64,000 nucleotides of DNA from Sandaracinus sp. (GTDB taxonomy: Bacteria > Myxococcota_A > Polyangia > Polyangiales > Houyiibacteriaceae): the NCBI GenBank assembly GCA_002699025.1, contig PABA01000232.1, positions 122,609 through 186,608 on the forward strand, in the 5' to 3' direction. Below the pieces are notes generated by a model that saw nothing but the letters and a program-made list of their open reading frames with translations, was not told the origin of the DNA and did not search any database. The translations under genes and the position numbers were made by a program. This document shows positions 45,833 to 54,064 of the stretch, piece by piece. Within the stretch, counting starts at the first letter, position 1, and each line of letters begins with the position of its first letter.

Positions 45833-46764
45833 CGCCACCGCTCCTCGCGCCGCTTCTCCTCCGCCTCGCGCGCCGCCACCTCGGCCCGCGCCACCCGCCA
45901 GGCCGCGCGCAGCTTCGCCGGCCGCGCCCGCGGGTTCGCCGCGAGCTCCTCGTCGCTCGCCGTGATCGGCTTCTTCGTCTGCGGCTTCCAGCGCCGGTCG
46001 CCCTTGAAGGCGCGCTTCACCTTCCGGTCCTCGAGCGAGTGGAAGCTGATGACCGCCGCCACGCCGCCGTCCTCGACCACGTCCGGGAGCTGCGCCAGGA
46101 GCGCGCCGAGCTGATCGAGCTCCTCGTTCACGGCGATGCGGAGCGCCTGGAAGGTGCGCGTGGCCGTGTCGATCTTCCCGCGCCGCTTCATCACGCGATG
46201 CACCGCGCGCCGCAGGTCGTCCGTCGTCTCGAGCTCGCCGGCCGCCTCGGCCTCTTTGATCGCGCGCGCGATCGGGCGCGAGCGGCGCTCCTCGCCGAGC
46301 GCGTAGATCAGGTCCGCGAGCTCCGTCGAATCGAGCCGCGCGATGAGCTCCTTGGCCGTCTCGCCGCTCGTCGGATCCATCCGCATGTCGAGCGGCCCGC
46401 TCTCGCGGAAGGAGAAGCCGCGCGCCGGGTCGTCGAGCTGGGGCGAGCTCACGCCGACGTCCGCCACGACTCCGTCCACCCGCGCGAGGCCCACGTCCGC
46501 GAGGGCCGCCGCGAGCCGACCGAAGGGCGACTTCACGAGCGTCACCCGCTCGCCGAAGCGCGCCAGCCGCTCGCCGGCCGCCGCGAGGGCCGCCGGGTCC
46601 CGATCCAGGCCCACCAGGCGCCCGTCCGGCGCGCTTCGCTCGAGGATCGCCTCGGCGTGGCCGCCGCCGCCGAGGGTCGCGTCCACGTAGACGCCCCCGG
46701 CCCGCGGCGCGAGCGCGTCCACGGTCTCCTCGAGCAGCACGCTGACGTGGTGGAAGCCCGTCAC
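45829..46764 (-). CDS. rsmH: 16S rRNA (cytosine(1402)-N(4))-methyltransferase
   Basis: RsmH (MraW) methylates C1402 of 16S rRNA using S-adenosylmethionine. The 311-residue protein starts with HHVSVLLEETVDAL, has the SAM-binding DATLGGGGHAEAIL and GLDRDPAAL, then DGVVADVGVSSPQLDDPARG (first 20 residues of the family signature) and FHSLEDRKVKRAF near the end. It begins at GTG 46764, overlapping the mraZ stop by 4 nt. Its place as second gene is standard for the cluster. Confidence 0.97.
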   Translation of the reverse strand: MTGFHHVSVLLEETVDALAPRAGGVYVDATLGGGGHAEAILERSAPDGRLVGLDRDPAALAAAGERLARFGERVTLVKSPFGRLAAALADVGLARVDGVVADVGVSSPQLDDPARGFSFRESGPLDMRMDPTSGETAKELIARLDSTELADLIYALGEERRSRPIARAIKEAEAAGELETTDDLRRAVHRVMKRRGKIDTATRTFQALRIAVNEELDQLGALLAQLPDVVEDGGVAAVISFHSLEDRKVKRAFKGDRRWKPQTKKPITASDEELAANPRARPAKLRAAWRVARAEVAAREAEEKRREERWR

Positions 46765-47213
46765 AGCCCGAGCTCCGCCAGCCGCGCGGCCATCTGCTGC
46801 CGCTTCTCCGCGTCGTCGAGCACCGACTCGCGCATCGCGTCGAAGCGCGCCGTCGCCCAGAGCTCGATGTGCTTGCCCATGCCGGCCCAGGTGGCCTCGC
46901 GCTCCAGCTCGGCATGCTTGCGCAGCGTCGCCGGGATGAGCACGCGGCCCATCTTGTCGAGCTCGCACTCGACCGCGCCGGAGACGTAGATGCGGCGGAG
47001 CATGGCCACGCTCGGATCGAACTGGGGCAGGGCCGAGAGCCGTTCCTCGAAGGCCAGCCACTCGCTCATCGAGTAGGCGACCAGGCAGGGCTCGAGGCCG
47101 CTCGTGATCACGAGCCGGCTCTCGCCGGCCGCCGAGAGCACCTCGCGGAAGCGCGCCGGAAGCGACGTGCGCCCCTTCTTGTCGATCGCGTGCTCGTAGC
47201 GGCCCCGGAACAC
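46761..47213 (-). CDS. mraZ: Transcriptional regulator MraZ
   Basis: The 150-residue protein has two AbrB-like halves: FRGRYEHAIDKKGRTSLPAR and VECELDKMGRVLIPATLR, each with the conserved DxxGR core. MraZ binds direct repeats upstream of its own gene and regulates the dcw operon. It starts at GTG 47213, with AGGTGA about 10 nt upstream. Two sets of 10-bp-spaced GTG-type boxes lie in its leader and promoter (47253-47269 and 47285-47310), which fits autoregulation. Confidence 0.96.
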   Translation of the reverse strand: MFRGRYEHAIDKKGRTSLPARFREVLSAAGESRLVITSGLEPCLVAYSMSEWLAFEERLSALPQFDPSVAMLRRIYVSGAVECELDKMGRVLIPATLRKHAELEREATWAGMGKHIELWATARFDAMRESVLDDAEKRQQMAARLAELGL

Positions 47214-47252
47214 CGTTCATTCACCTGCGCCGGTGGCAGTGGCGGCGTGCAT

Positions 47253-47269
47253 CCCCACCGCACCCCACC
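47253..47269 (-). promoter_or_regulatory. Second pair of MraZ-type GGTGGGG boxes
   Basis: Two copies of GGTGGGG (minus strand, at 47263-47269 and 47253-47259) are spaced exactly 10 bp apart in the mraZ leader. The spacing and GTGGG core fit MraZ sites described in other bacteria. Confidence 0.5.
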
Positions 47270-47284
47270 GGCGCGCGCGAGAAT

Positions 47285-47310
47285 GACACTTTTTGCCACT
47301 TCTTACCACC
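47285..47310 (-). promoter_or_regulatory. MraZ operator: three 10-bp-phased GTG boxes with A-rich spacers
   Basis: On the minus strand GTGGT, GTGGC and GTGTC follow each other every 10 bp, separated by A-rich spacers (AAGAA, AAAAA). This agrees with the AAGTG[G/T]-type direct repeats reported for MraZ. The boxes start a few bases after the predicted transcription start, where binding would block initiation or escape. Confidence 0.65.
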
Positions 47311-47318
47311 ACCTGCCG

Positions 47319-47347
47319 AAGCTACGGGGCGCTTTTGCCCCCGTCAA
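47319..47347 (-). promoter_or_regulatory. Probable promoter of the mraZ (dcw) operon
   Basis: On the minus strand TTGACG (47347-47342) is separated by exactly 17 bp from TAGCTT (47324-47319). Transcription would start near 47312, about 100 nt before the mraZ start, just ahead of the MraZ boxes. The region is distinctly less GC-rich than its surroundings. Confidence 0.65.
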
Positions 47348-47481
47348 CTTTCTCACCAGGCCTCAACGCATCGAAATCACATGGTTTTCCCGGCTCGCCG
47401 GGCGCGGGTGGCAAGCGGTCCCATGCGCGGGATCGAACCTGACACGCTACTTCGCCATAGATGGCGTACATATCGTATCAG

Positions 47482-47501
47482 AGTAGACGAATTGGTCTAC
47501 T
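47482..47501. promoter_or_regulatory. Operator-like inverted repeat AGTAGAC-N6-GTCTACT
   Basis: Perfect 7-bp arms flank a GAATTG centre in the AT-richer part of the 486-bp gap between mraZ and the gene at 47700. It is a candidate dimeric regulator site. Nothing else in 47350-47690 is recognisable as a gene. Confidence 0.45.
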
Positions 47502-47699
47502 TCACGACGTAAAGGGCGCCTCGTTGGTCCAGTGGAACGGCGCTGGGGCCGAGGCGGCTTCCGAGGCGCGACTCGACGAGCCAAGGGCTCGGAATCGATG
47601 GCCTTTCCGAGGATCCAGGCTCGCCTCCCACCGCCCTGGGCGCCAGTTTTCGGCATGCGGCTTTTCGGCGTGCCCTCCGGCGCCGCGCTATAAGGAGGC

Positions 47700-48149
47700 G
47701 TGGCCGGCCCCGCCGACGAAGCGCCCGATCCCGCCCCGGACGGCGACCCCGACACGCCGACCCCGGCCCCGAGCCGTCTGACCGGCACCGAGGGCGCGAC
47801 GCCGCCGGACGAGGAGCTCGACGAGGCGCTCGAGGCGGCCTGGGCCCGGGCGGAGGCGGAGTGGGACGACGACGACGCCCACCGGAAGTTCATCGCCCTC
47901 TGCGCGAGCTTCGGGCGCCTCGACGCCGCCGGCGGCCGCTACCGGGCCGTCCGCGAGAGCGACCCGGAGCGCGCCGAGGTCGCCAAGAAGCAGATCGACC
48001 GGATCGTCGCGCACGCCATGGCCACGCTGCAGGTCACCCGCACCGAGCCGAGTGAGCGCCCCCGCCGGAGCCTGCTCTTCGCCGCGCTCGTCCTGATGAT
48101 CGGCCTGCTCTCCATCGCGCTCTGGGTCTGGCTCGACGCCCAGCGCTGA
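47700..48149 (+). CDS. Small tail-anchored membrane protein of unknown function
   Basis: The 149-residue frame from GTG 47700 begins with a Pro/Asp/Thr-rich disordered stretch. A helical region follows (residues about 42-110, with EAAWARAEAEWDDDDAHRKF) that looks TPR-like, then one C-terminal helix (LLFAALVLMIGLLSIALWVWL). AAGGAGG ends only 1 nt before the GTG, which is closer than usual, so the true start is uncertain. I do not recognise the family. The MglA-type GTPase gene follows 105 bp later on the same strand. Confidence 0.6.
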   Translation: MAGPADEAPDPAPDGDPDTPTPAPSRLTGTEGATPPDEELDEALEAAWARAEAEWDDDDAHRKFIALCASFGRLDAAGGRYRAVRESDPERAEVAKKQIDRIVAHAMATLQVTRTEPSERPRRSLLFAALVLMIGLLSIALWVWLDAQR

Positions 48150-48254
48150 GCGGACCCCGCGCTCCCCCGAGCGCCCCCGAGGAGGGCCCGCGGCGCCCCT
48201 CCCCCATCTGCGCTCGACGGCGAGGTCGCCCCCTACGTATGATGGGCGCCGCCG

Positions 48255-48926
48255 ATGCAGATCGATTTCCAGGCCCGCGAGCTCACCGTGAAGCTCGTCT
48301 ATTACGGGCCCGCGCTCAGCGGCAAGACGACCAACCTGCAGGCGATTCACAAGCTCGTGACGCCGGACACGGCCGGTCGCCTGATGACGCTCGAGACGCG
48401 GGACGACCGGACGCTCTTCTTCGATCTGCTCCCACTGACCTTCTCGAGCGGCAGCGGCATCCAGGTCCGCTTCAAGCTCTTCACGGTGCCGGGGCAGGTC
48501 ATCCACAACGCGACCCGTCGCCTCGTGCTCCAGGGCGCGGACGGAACGGCGTTCATCGCCGACTCGCAGGTGGCCGAGACGCGCGCGAACCAGCAGGCCT
48601 TCCTCAACATGCAGGAGAACCTGCGCGAGAACGGCCTCGACCCGACCTCCCACCCGCTCGTCATCCAGTTCAACAAGCGCGACCTCCCGGGCATCCGCAC
48701 AGACGAGGAGATCGACCGGCTCGCGGAGCGCGGCAGCGAGCCCGTCTTCAAGGCCGTCGCCATCCGCGGCGTCGGCGTGATCGAGACCTTCCTCGGCCTG
48801 ACCGACCTGACCTGGCGGGCCCTCGAGGAGAAGCACTCGCTCCACGAGAAGTTCGGCCTCGACCCGGACGAATTCCTGCGCGACGTCCGCGTGCGCCTCG
48901 GCATCGAAGGGAGGGCGGCGGAGTGA
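48255..48926 (+). CDS. MglA-family Ras-like GTPase
   Basis: This 223-residue cytoplasmic GTPase has P-loop GPALSGKTT, the MglA-type FFDLLPL segment, switch motif TVPGQVIHNATRR and specificity motif NKRDLP. In MglA proteins the conserved PGQ replaces the DxxG of Ras. The family controls cell polarity in Myxococcus (motility reversals), but many paralogues have other roles. The stop overlaps the start of the histidine kinase gene by 4 nt (GTGA), which suggests that the two work together. No MglB (roadblock) partner is adjacent. Confidence 0.88.
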   Translation: MQIDFQARELTVKLVYYGPALSGKTTNLQAIHKLVTPDTAGRLMTLETRDDRTLFFDLLPLTFSSGSGIQVRFKLFTVPGQVIHNATRRLVLQGADGTAFIADSQVAETRANQQAFLNMQENLRENGLDPTSHPLVIQFNKRDLPGIRTDEEIDRLAERGSEPVFKAVAIRGVGVIETFLGLTDLTWRALEEKHSLHEKFGLDPDEFLRDVRVRLGIEGRAAE

Positions 48927-50329
48927 ACGAGTCCCGCCCGGCGCCCGCGCCCGCCCTCGACATCGCCCTCGGCGACATCACCCGCCTCGACGAGGTCGTG
49001 GATCGCGAGGCGCTCCGCGACGTCTGCCGCTCCTTCTTCGAGCTCTTCGGGCTCTCCGCGCGCGTCTTCTCCTCGGAGGGCACGCTCCTCGCCGACGCGC
49101 ACGAGGAGCCGGCCATCCACGCCTACCTGCGCACGCTCCCGCGCGGCCGGCAGCTCCTCGACCAGAGCGTCGACGCCGTCGTGCGCGCGCACCCGGAGAA
49201 GCGGACGCAGCTCAGCGAGCTCACGGGCGCGGTCTACGACGTCGTGCCCCTCGTCTACCAGGGGCGCCGCGTCGGGCGCTTCGTGCTCGGCCCCTACCTG
49301 CCCGCCGAGCTCAAGGAGGTGCCGCGCGCGCTGCTCAAGTCGGACCCGGGCATCGACAAGGAGAAGGTGCGCACGGCGCTCGCCTCGATGCCGCGCGTGC
49401 GCGAGGCGACGGCGGAGAAGATCGTCGCGCACATGAACGGGATCATCGACCTGCTCCTCTTCTCGAGCCACCGCGCGCACCTGACGAGCGAGATGCACGT
49501 GGCGAGCGTGCGCGAGAGCTACCGGGAGCTCGCCGAGAAGACGGCGAAGCTGCAGGCGGCCTACGAGCGGCTGAAGGAGCTCGACCGGCTGAAGTCGAAC
49601 TTTCTCGCGACCGTGAGCCACGAGCTGCGCACGCCGCTCACCAGCATCATCGGCTACTCGGAGATGCTCGAGAGCGGCATCGCCGGGGACCTCGGCGCGG
49701 AGCAGAAGGAATTCGTCGAGACCATCCACGCGAAGGGCGACCAGCTGCTCGCGCTGATCACCAGCCTGCTCGATCTCTCGAAGCTCGAGCAGGGCGCGAT
49801 GAAGGTCGAGGCGGAGCCGGTGGAGCCGCGCGCGATCGTCGAGGACATCGCGAAGACCTTCACGCCGGCGGCGCACAAGAAGGGCATCGAGGTCGTGGTG
49901 GAGGTCGAGGAGGGGCTGCCGCGCGTGATGGGCGATCCGATCCGCATCAAGCAGGTCCTCTCGAACCTCGCGGAGAACGCGGTGAAGTTCACGCCCCAGG
50001 GCGGGACGGTGCGCTTCGGGGCGAAGGCCGCGGAGCTCGACGACGGAGCGAGCGGGCTCGGGGCCGTCCTGATGGCCGCGCCGCGCCGGGCGATCGCGTT
50101 CACCGTGCGGGACTCGGGCATCGGCATGCCCCGCGAGGAGCTGCCGCGGATCTTCGACGCCTTCTACCAGGTCGACGGGAGCTCCACGCGCGAGCACGGC
50201 GGGACCGGGCTCGGGCTCTCGATCGTGAAGCGCCTCGTGGACGCGCACGAGGGATCGATCGAGGTCGAGAGCTTCGTCGGCGAAGGGACGCGCTTCGTCG
50301 TGACCCTGCCCTCCGTCGAAGGCGAGTGA
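48923..50329 (+). CDS. Cytoplasmic sensor histidine kinase with PocR-like N-terminal domain
   Basis: The 468-residue protein starts at GTG 48923. Residues about 20-175 resemble a PocR-type sensory domain without the Cys set (LRDVCRSFFELFGLSARVF; GAVYDVVPLVYQGRRVGRFV). A coiled coil (about 195-225) leads to the HisKA domain, with the phospho-accepting His in SHELRTPLTSI (near 232). The ATPase domain has NLAENAVKFTP (N box), DSGIGM (G1) and GTGLGLS (G2). No membrane helix is present, so it should sense an internal signal. No response regulator is adjacent. It is translationally coupled to the MglA-type GTPase. Confidence 0.88.
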   Translation: MNESRPAPAPALDIALGDITRLDEVVDREALRDVCRSFFELFGLSARVFSSEGTLLADAHEEPAIHAYLRTLPRGRQLLDQSVDAVVRAHPEKRTQLSELTGAVYDVVPLVYQGRRVGRFVLGPYLPAELKEVPRALLKSDPGIDKEKVRTALASMPRVREATAEKIVAHMNGIIDLLLFSSHRAHLTSEMHVASVRESYRELAEKTAKLQAAYERLKELDRLKSNFLATVSHELRTPLTSIIGYSEMLESGIAGDLGAEQKEFVETIHAKGDQLLALITSLLDLSKLEQGAMKVEAEPVEPRAIVEDIAKTFTPAAHKKGIEVVVEVEEGLPRVMGDPIRIKQVLSNLAENAVKFTPQGGTVRFGAKAAELDDGASGLGAVLMAAPRRAIAFTVRDSGIGMPREELPRIFDAFYQVDGSSTREHGGTGLGLSIVKRLVDAHEGSIEVESFVGEGTRFVVTLPSVEGE

Positions 50330-50351
50330 GCGCGCCCGCCGGGGATTCGGG

Positions 50352-51287
50352 ATGGGCGAGTTCGAACGCATCGCGCGGCTGCGGCGGGCCTTCGCCGCGG
50401 AGGCGCCCGACGTGGCGCTCGGGATCGGCGACGACGCGGCCGTGCTGCGCGCGGGCGCGGACGTGGTGCTCAGCGTGGACGTGGTCGTGGAGGGCACGCA
50501 CTTCCGGCGGCGCTTCGCGGACGAGGCGACCCTCGCGCGGCGGGCGGCGATGGCGGCGCTGAGCGACCTGGCGGCGATGGGCGCGGAGGCGACGGCGCTG
50601 CTCTGCGCGTGGGTGCTGCCGGCGGAGCTCGAGGAGGCGGCCTTCGATGGGCTGGTCGCCGGGACGGCGGCGGCGGCGCGGGAGGTGGGCGCCGTGGTGG
50701 TCGGCGGGAACCTCGCGCGCGGGCCGGGGATCGCGCTGACGACGACGGCGGTCGGGCGAGCGGAGCGGGTGATCCGGCGCGACGGCGCGCGGCCCGGGGA
50801 CGGGCTCTTCGTGACCGGGGAGCCGGGGGCGGCGGCGCTCGGGCTCGCGGCGCTCCTCGCCGGGCGGGAGGACGAGGCACTCCTCGCCCCCTTCGTGGAG
50901 GCCTGGCGGCGGCCGCGGGCGCACCTCGCGGAGGGCCGCGCGCTCGCGCGGGAAGCGAACGCCTGCATCGATCTCTCGGACGGGCTCCTGCCGGACCTCG
51001 GGCACGTCTGCGCGGCGTCGGGGGTGGGCGCCCTGATCGAGCCGGACGCCCTCCCCTGCCCGGCCGGCTTCGGCGCGGCGGCGGCGGCCCTCGGCGAGGA
51101 GCCCGAGCGGCTCCAGCTCGTCGGCGGCGAGGTCTACGGGCTGCTCTTCACGGCGCCGGAAGGCGCCAAGCTGCCGGCCGGGGCGACGCGCATCGGGACC
51201 ATCGAGGCGACGCCGGGGATTCGCCTCTGCCGGGGCGACGCGGTCGAGCCGGCGCCGGAGGCGGGCTTCGATCACTTCGGCGGGTGA
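50352..51287 (+). CDS. thiL: Thiamine-monophosphate kinase-like protein
   Basis: ThiL phosphorylates thiamine phosphate to thiamine diphosphate using ATP. The 311-residue protein matches the family through its length, GIGDDAAVL, the SVDVVVEGTHF substrate motif, ALSDLAAMGA, the GGNLARG loop and DLSDGLLPDL. The last motif, usually GGEDYELLF, reads GGEVYGLLF here, so the Asp and the second Glu are changed. That could alter metal or substrate binding. It follows the histidine kinase by 22 bp. Confidence 0.85.
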   Translation: MGEFERIARLRRAFAAEAPDVALGIGDDAAVLRAGADVVLSVDVVVEGTHFRRRFADEATLARRAAMAALSDLAAMGAEATALLCAWVLPAELEEAAFDGLVAGTAAAAREVGAVVVGGNLARGPGIALTTTAVGRAERVIRRDGARPGDGLFVTGEPGAAALGLAALLAGREDEALLAPFVEAWRRPRAHLAEGRALAREANACIDLSDGLLPDLGHVCAASGVGALIEPDALPCPAGFGAAAAALGEEPERLQLVGGEVYGLLFTAPEGAKLPAGATRIGTIEATPGIRLCRGDAVEPAPEAGFDHFGG

Positions 51288-51295
51288 GCGGCCCG

Positions 51296-51452
51296 CCGTG
51301 GCGCAGCCGCCTCGACCGCAGTCGCCCTGGCCGCAGCCGTCTCGACCACAGCCGGCTCGACCGCAGTCGCCCTGGCCGCAGCCGCTCCGACCGCAGCCGC
51401 TCCGACCACAGCCGCCCCAACCGCAGTCGCCTCGACCGCAGTCGCCTTGACC
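51296..51452. repeat. 15-bp tandem repeat, about ten copies
   Basis: Units of the kind CTCGACCGCAGTCGC / CCTGGCCGCAGCCGT follow without spacers from about 51296 to 51452, occupying most of the gap between thiL and mrfA. The copies differ slightly, so this is an imperfect minisatellite. No start codon or ribosome site suggests that it is translated. Confidence 0.9.
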
Positions 51453-51483
51453 AGAAAACCTGCTCGCGCGTACAGTCCTGCAC

Positions 51484-53946
51484 ATGAGCGCAGGTGGGTC
51501 GACAGGCGGTTCGCGTCGTGGGCCGCGGGGCGCCTTCGGGGGTGCGCGGCGCAAGCCCTGGGCCAGCGGCGCGCGCGGGCTCCAGGGCGTGCTCGCCGAG
51601 TGGGAGCGGAGCGGGGTCTTCCGGAACGTCGCGCTCGATCACACGGCGCCGCCCCGGCCGGCGAAGACGGCGCCGATCCCCGAGGCGCTCCCCGAAGGCG
51701 TGCGGCAGGCGCTCACCGCGAAGGGCGTCGAGGAGCTCTACGCGCACCAGGCCCGGGCCCTCGAGCTCGGGCGCGCCGGGCGCTCCTTCGTGGTCGCGAC
51801 TCCGACCGCGTCGGGGAAGTCGCTCTGCTACAACCTCCCGATCCTCGAGACGCTCGCCGCCGAGCCGGACGCGCGGGCGCTCTACCTCTTCCCGACGAAG
51901 GCGCTGGCGCGCGACCAGGAGGAGGCGCTGAAGGCGCTCCTCCGCGAGGCCGGCCTGCCGCATGGGGCGATCACCTTCGACGGGGACACACCCGGGGACG
52001 CGCGGCGCGTGGCGAAGGAGCGGAGCGGCGTGCTCCTCTCGAACCCGGACATGCTCCACGCGGGGATCCTCCCGCACCACACGGGCTGGGCGCGCTTCTT
52101 CGCGAACCTCCGCTACGTGGTGCTCGACGAGCTCCACACCTACCGGGGCGTCTTCGGCTCCCACCTGGCGAACGTCGTCCGGCGGCTGAAGCGCATCGCC
52201 GCCTTCCACGGCGCCTCGCCGACCTTCGTCGGTGCCTCGGCGACCATCGGCAACCCGGGTGAGCACGCCGAGCGCATCCTCGGCGAGCCGGTGGAGGTGC
52301 TCGCGGAGAGCGGCGCGCCGACCGGGCCGCGGCGGGTGCTCGTCTACAACCCGCCGGTGGTGAACGAGGACCTCGGCATCCGCGCGAGCTACCTGAAGAC
52401 GGCCGTGCGGCTGACGGCGGACCTGGTGAAGGCGGGCGTGCCGACGCTGGTCTTCGGGCAGAGCCGCAACGGCGTGGAGGTGATGCTGAAGTACCTCCGC
52501 GACCGGCTGCGCGGCGAGCCCGGGCTCGGCGACGAGGCCATCCACGCCTACCGCGGCGGCTACCTGCCCAAGCAGCGGCGCGCGATCGAGGCGAGCCTGC
52601 GGAGCGGCGACATCCGCTGCGTGGTGGCGACGAACGCGCTCGAGCTCGGCATCGACATCGGCAGCCTCGACGCCGTGGTCTGCGCCGGCTACCCGGGGAC
52701 GCTCGCCGGGACCTGGCAGCGCTTCGGGCGGGCCGGCCGGCGCGAGAGCCCCTCGCTCGGCGTGCTCGTGACGTCGAGCGCGCCGCTGGATCAGTACGTC
52801 GCGCGGGAGCCCGGGCGGCTGGTGGACGCGCCCGTCGAGGAGGCGCGCATCGATCCGGACAACGTCGAGATCCTGGTGCAGCACCTGAAGTGCGCGGCCT
52901 TCGAGCTGCCCTTCGAGGAGGGCGACCGCTTCGGCGACCTGCCGGTGGAGTCGCTCGAGGAGGCGCTCGGCTTCCTCACGCACCACGGCGTCGTGCACCC
53001 GACGGCGGGGGCCGATGGGCGGCAGGTCTGGCACTGGGCGACGGACGCCTACCCGGCCAACGGCGTGTCGCTGAGGAGCGTCGGCTGGGACAACTTCGTG
53101 ATCATCGACCTCGACACGGACCAGACGATCGCCGAGATGGACTGGCGCAGCACGCACACGATGCTGCACGAGCAGGCCATCTATCAGCACGCGGCCGAGC
53201 AGTACCAGGTGGAGCGCCTCGACTACGAGAACCACAAGGCCTACGTGCGGCGCGTGAAGCCCGACTACTACACGACGGCCATGACCCATACGAAGGTCAC
53301 GGTGCTCGAGGAGGATCAGGGCGCCGTGCTGCCGCTGCAGAAGCCGCTGGCGGTGGGGCTCGGCGAGGTGACGGTCGTCTCGAAAGTCGTGGGCTACAAG
53401 AAGATCAAGTTCCACACGCACGAGAACGTCGGCTACGGGGACGTGCACCTGCCGGAGATGCAGATGCACACGACGGCCTTCTGGCTGACCTTCCCGGAGG
53501 CGCTGATCCAGAGCTTCGCGCTGCGCGAGGGGGTGCAGCGGGCGGCGGTCGTGGACGCGCTCCGCGGGCTGCTCGACGCGATGCACGTCTTGGCGGCGAT
53601 GGGGCTGATGGTGGACCCGCGGGACCTCGGGAAGACGCTCGAGGACCAGCAGGATCCGGCGGCCGGGCGCGGGCCCGGGGCGGAGGCCGCGCGGGGTTTC
53701 GACGCGACGCTCTTCCTCTACGACCGGGTGCCCGGGGGGATCGGGCTTGCGCCGCGGATCTTCGACGAGCGGGAGGCGCTCTTGCGGCGGACGCGGGCGT
53801 CGATCCAGGGGTGCGATTGCGGGAGCGGCTGCCCGGCCTGCATCGGGCCGGACGTGGGCGTGGACATGGAGGGGATGCGCTCGGTGCCGCGGAAGGCGCT
53901 GGTGCTGCGGCTCCTCGACGCGGTGGGGCTGCCGCAGGTGCACTGA
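51484..53946 (+). CDS. mrfA: DEAD/DEAH-box repair helicase, MrfA (YprA/Hrq1) family
   Basis: This 820-residue protein has a Gly/Arg-rich N-terminus and the helicase motifs ATPTASGKS (I), LDELHTYRG (II), GASATIGN (III), FGQSRNGVE (IV) and RFGRAGRRE (VI). The family-specific C-terminal DUF1998-type region ends with four Cys, CDCGSGCPACIG, that bind a metal. In Bacillus, MrfA (YprA) unwinds DNA and acts with the exonuclease MrfB in removal of mitomycin C lesions apart from UvrABC. The exonuclease is encoded just downstream here, which supports the assignment. Confidence 0.92.
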   Translation: MSAGGSTGGSRRGPRGAFGGARRKPWASGARGLQGVLAEWERSGVFRNVALDHTAPPRPAKTAPIPEALPEGVRQALTAKGVEELYAHQARALELGRAGRSFVVATPTASGKSLCYNLPILETLAAEPDARALYLFPTKALARDQEEALKALLREAGLPHGAITFDGDTPGDARRVAKERSGVLLSNPDMLHAGILPHHTGWARFFANLRYVVLDELHTYRGVFGSHLANVVRRLKRIAAFHGASPTFVGASATIGNPGEHAERILGEPVEVLAESGAPTGPRRVLVYNPPVVNEDLGIRASYLKTAVRLTADLVKAGVPTLVFGQSRNGVEVMLKYLRDRLRGEPGLGDEAIHAYRGGYLPKQRRAIEASLRSGDIRCVVATNALELGIDIGSLDAVVCAGYPGTLAGTWQRFGRAGRRESPSLGVLVTSSAPLDQYVAREPGRLVDAPVEEARIDPDNVEILVQHLKCAAFELPFEEGDRFGDLPVESLEEALGFLTHHGVVHPTAGADGRQVWHWATDAYPANGVSLRSVGWDNFVIIDLDTDQTIAEMDWRSTHTMLHEQAIYQHAAEQYQVERLDYENHKAYVRRVKPDYYTTAMTHTKVTVLEEDQGAVLPLQKPLAVGLGEVTVVSKVVGYKKIKFHTHENVGYGDVHLPEMQMHTTAFWLTFPEALIQSFALREGVQRAAVVDALRGLLDAMHVLAAMGLMVDPRDLGKTLEDQQDPAAGRGPGAEAARGFDATLFLYDRVPGGIGLAPRIFDEREALLRRTRASIQGCDCGSGCPACIGPDVGVDMEGMRSVPRKALVLRLLDAVGLPQVH

Positions 53947-54064
53947 TGGGCGAGGCGTCGCATCGGCTCCCCCTCGGCGGGGCTGCCTCCCGGAGGACGC
54001 GCGCGCCGGGCTTCCGGGCGCCCGCGCAGGGGGTCGCCGAAGCCGTGGCGTCCGGAGGAGGCAC

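Noticed and set aside
47389-47402. Hairpin CCCGGC-TC-GCCGGG as a terminator
   Set aside because: No gene ends nearby on either strand and no T-tract follows in the right direction.
47420-47440. tRNA-like GGTTCGATCCC on the minus strand
   Set aside because: The T-loop-like match has no paired T-stem and no acceptor, D or anticodon arms around it, so it is a chance match or a remnant too short to support.
47461-47781. Small plus-strand open frame in the mraZ upstream gap
   Set aside because: It has no ribosome site, resembles no folded protein and overlaps the better supported gene at 47700.
51296-51452. CRISPR-like array
   Set aside because: The units follow one another directly with no unique spacers, and no cas genes are near, so it is a tandem repeat. 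The same applies to 11381-11506 and 58208-58300.
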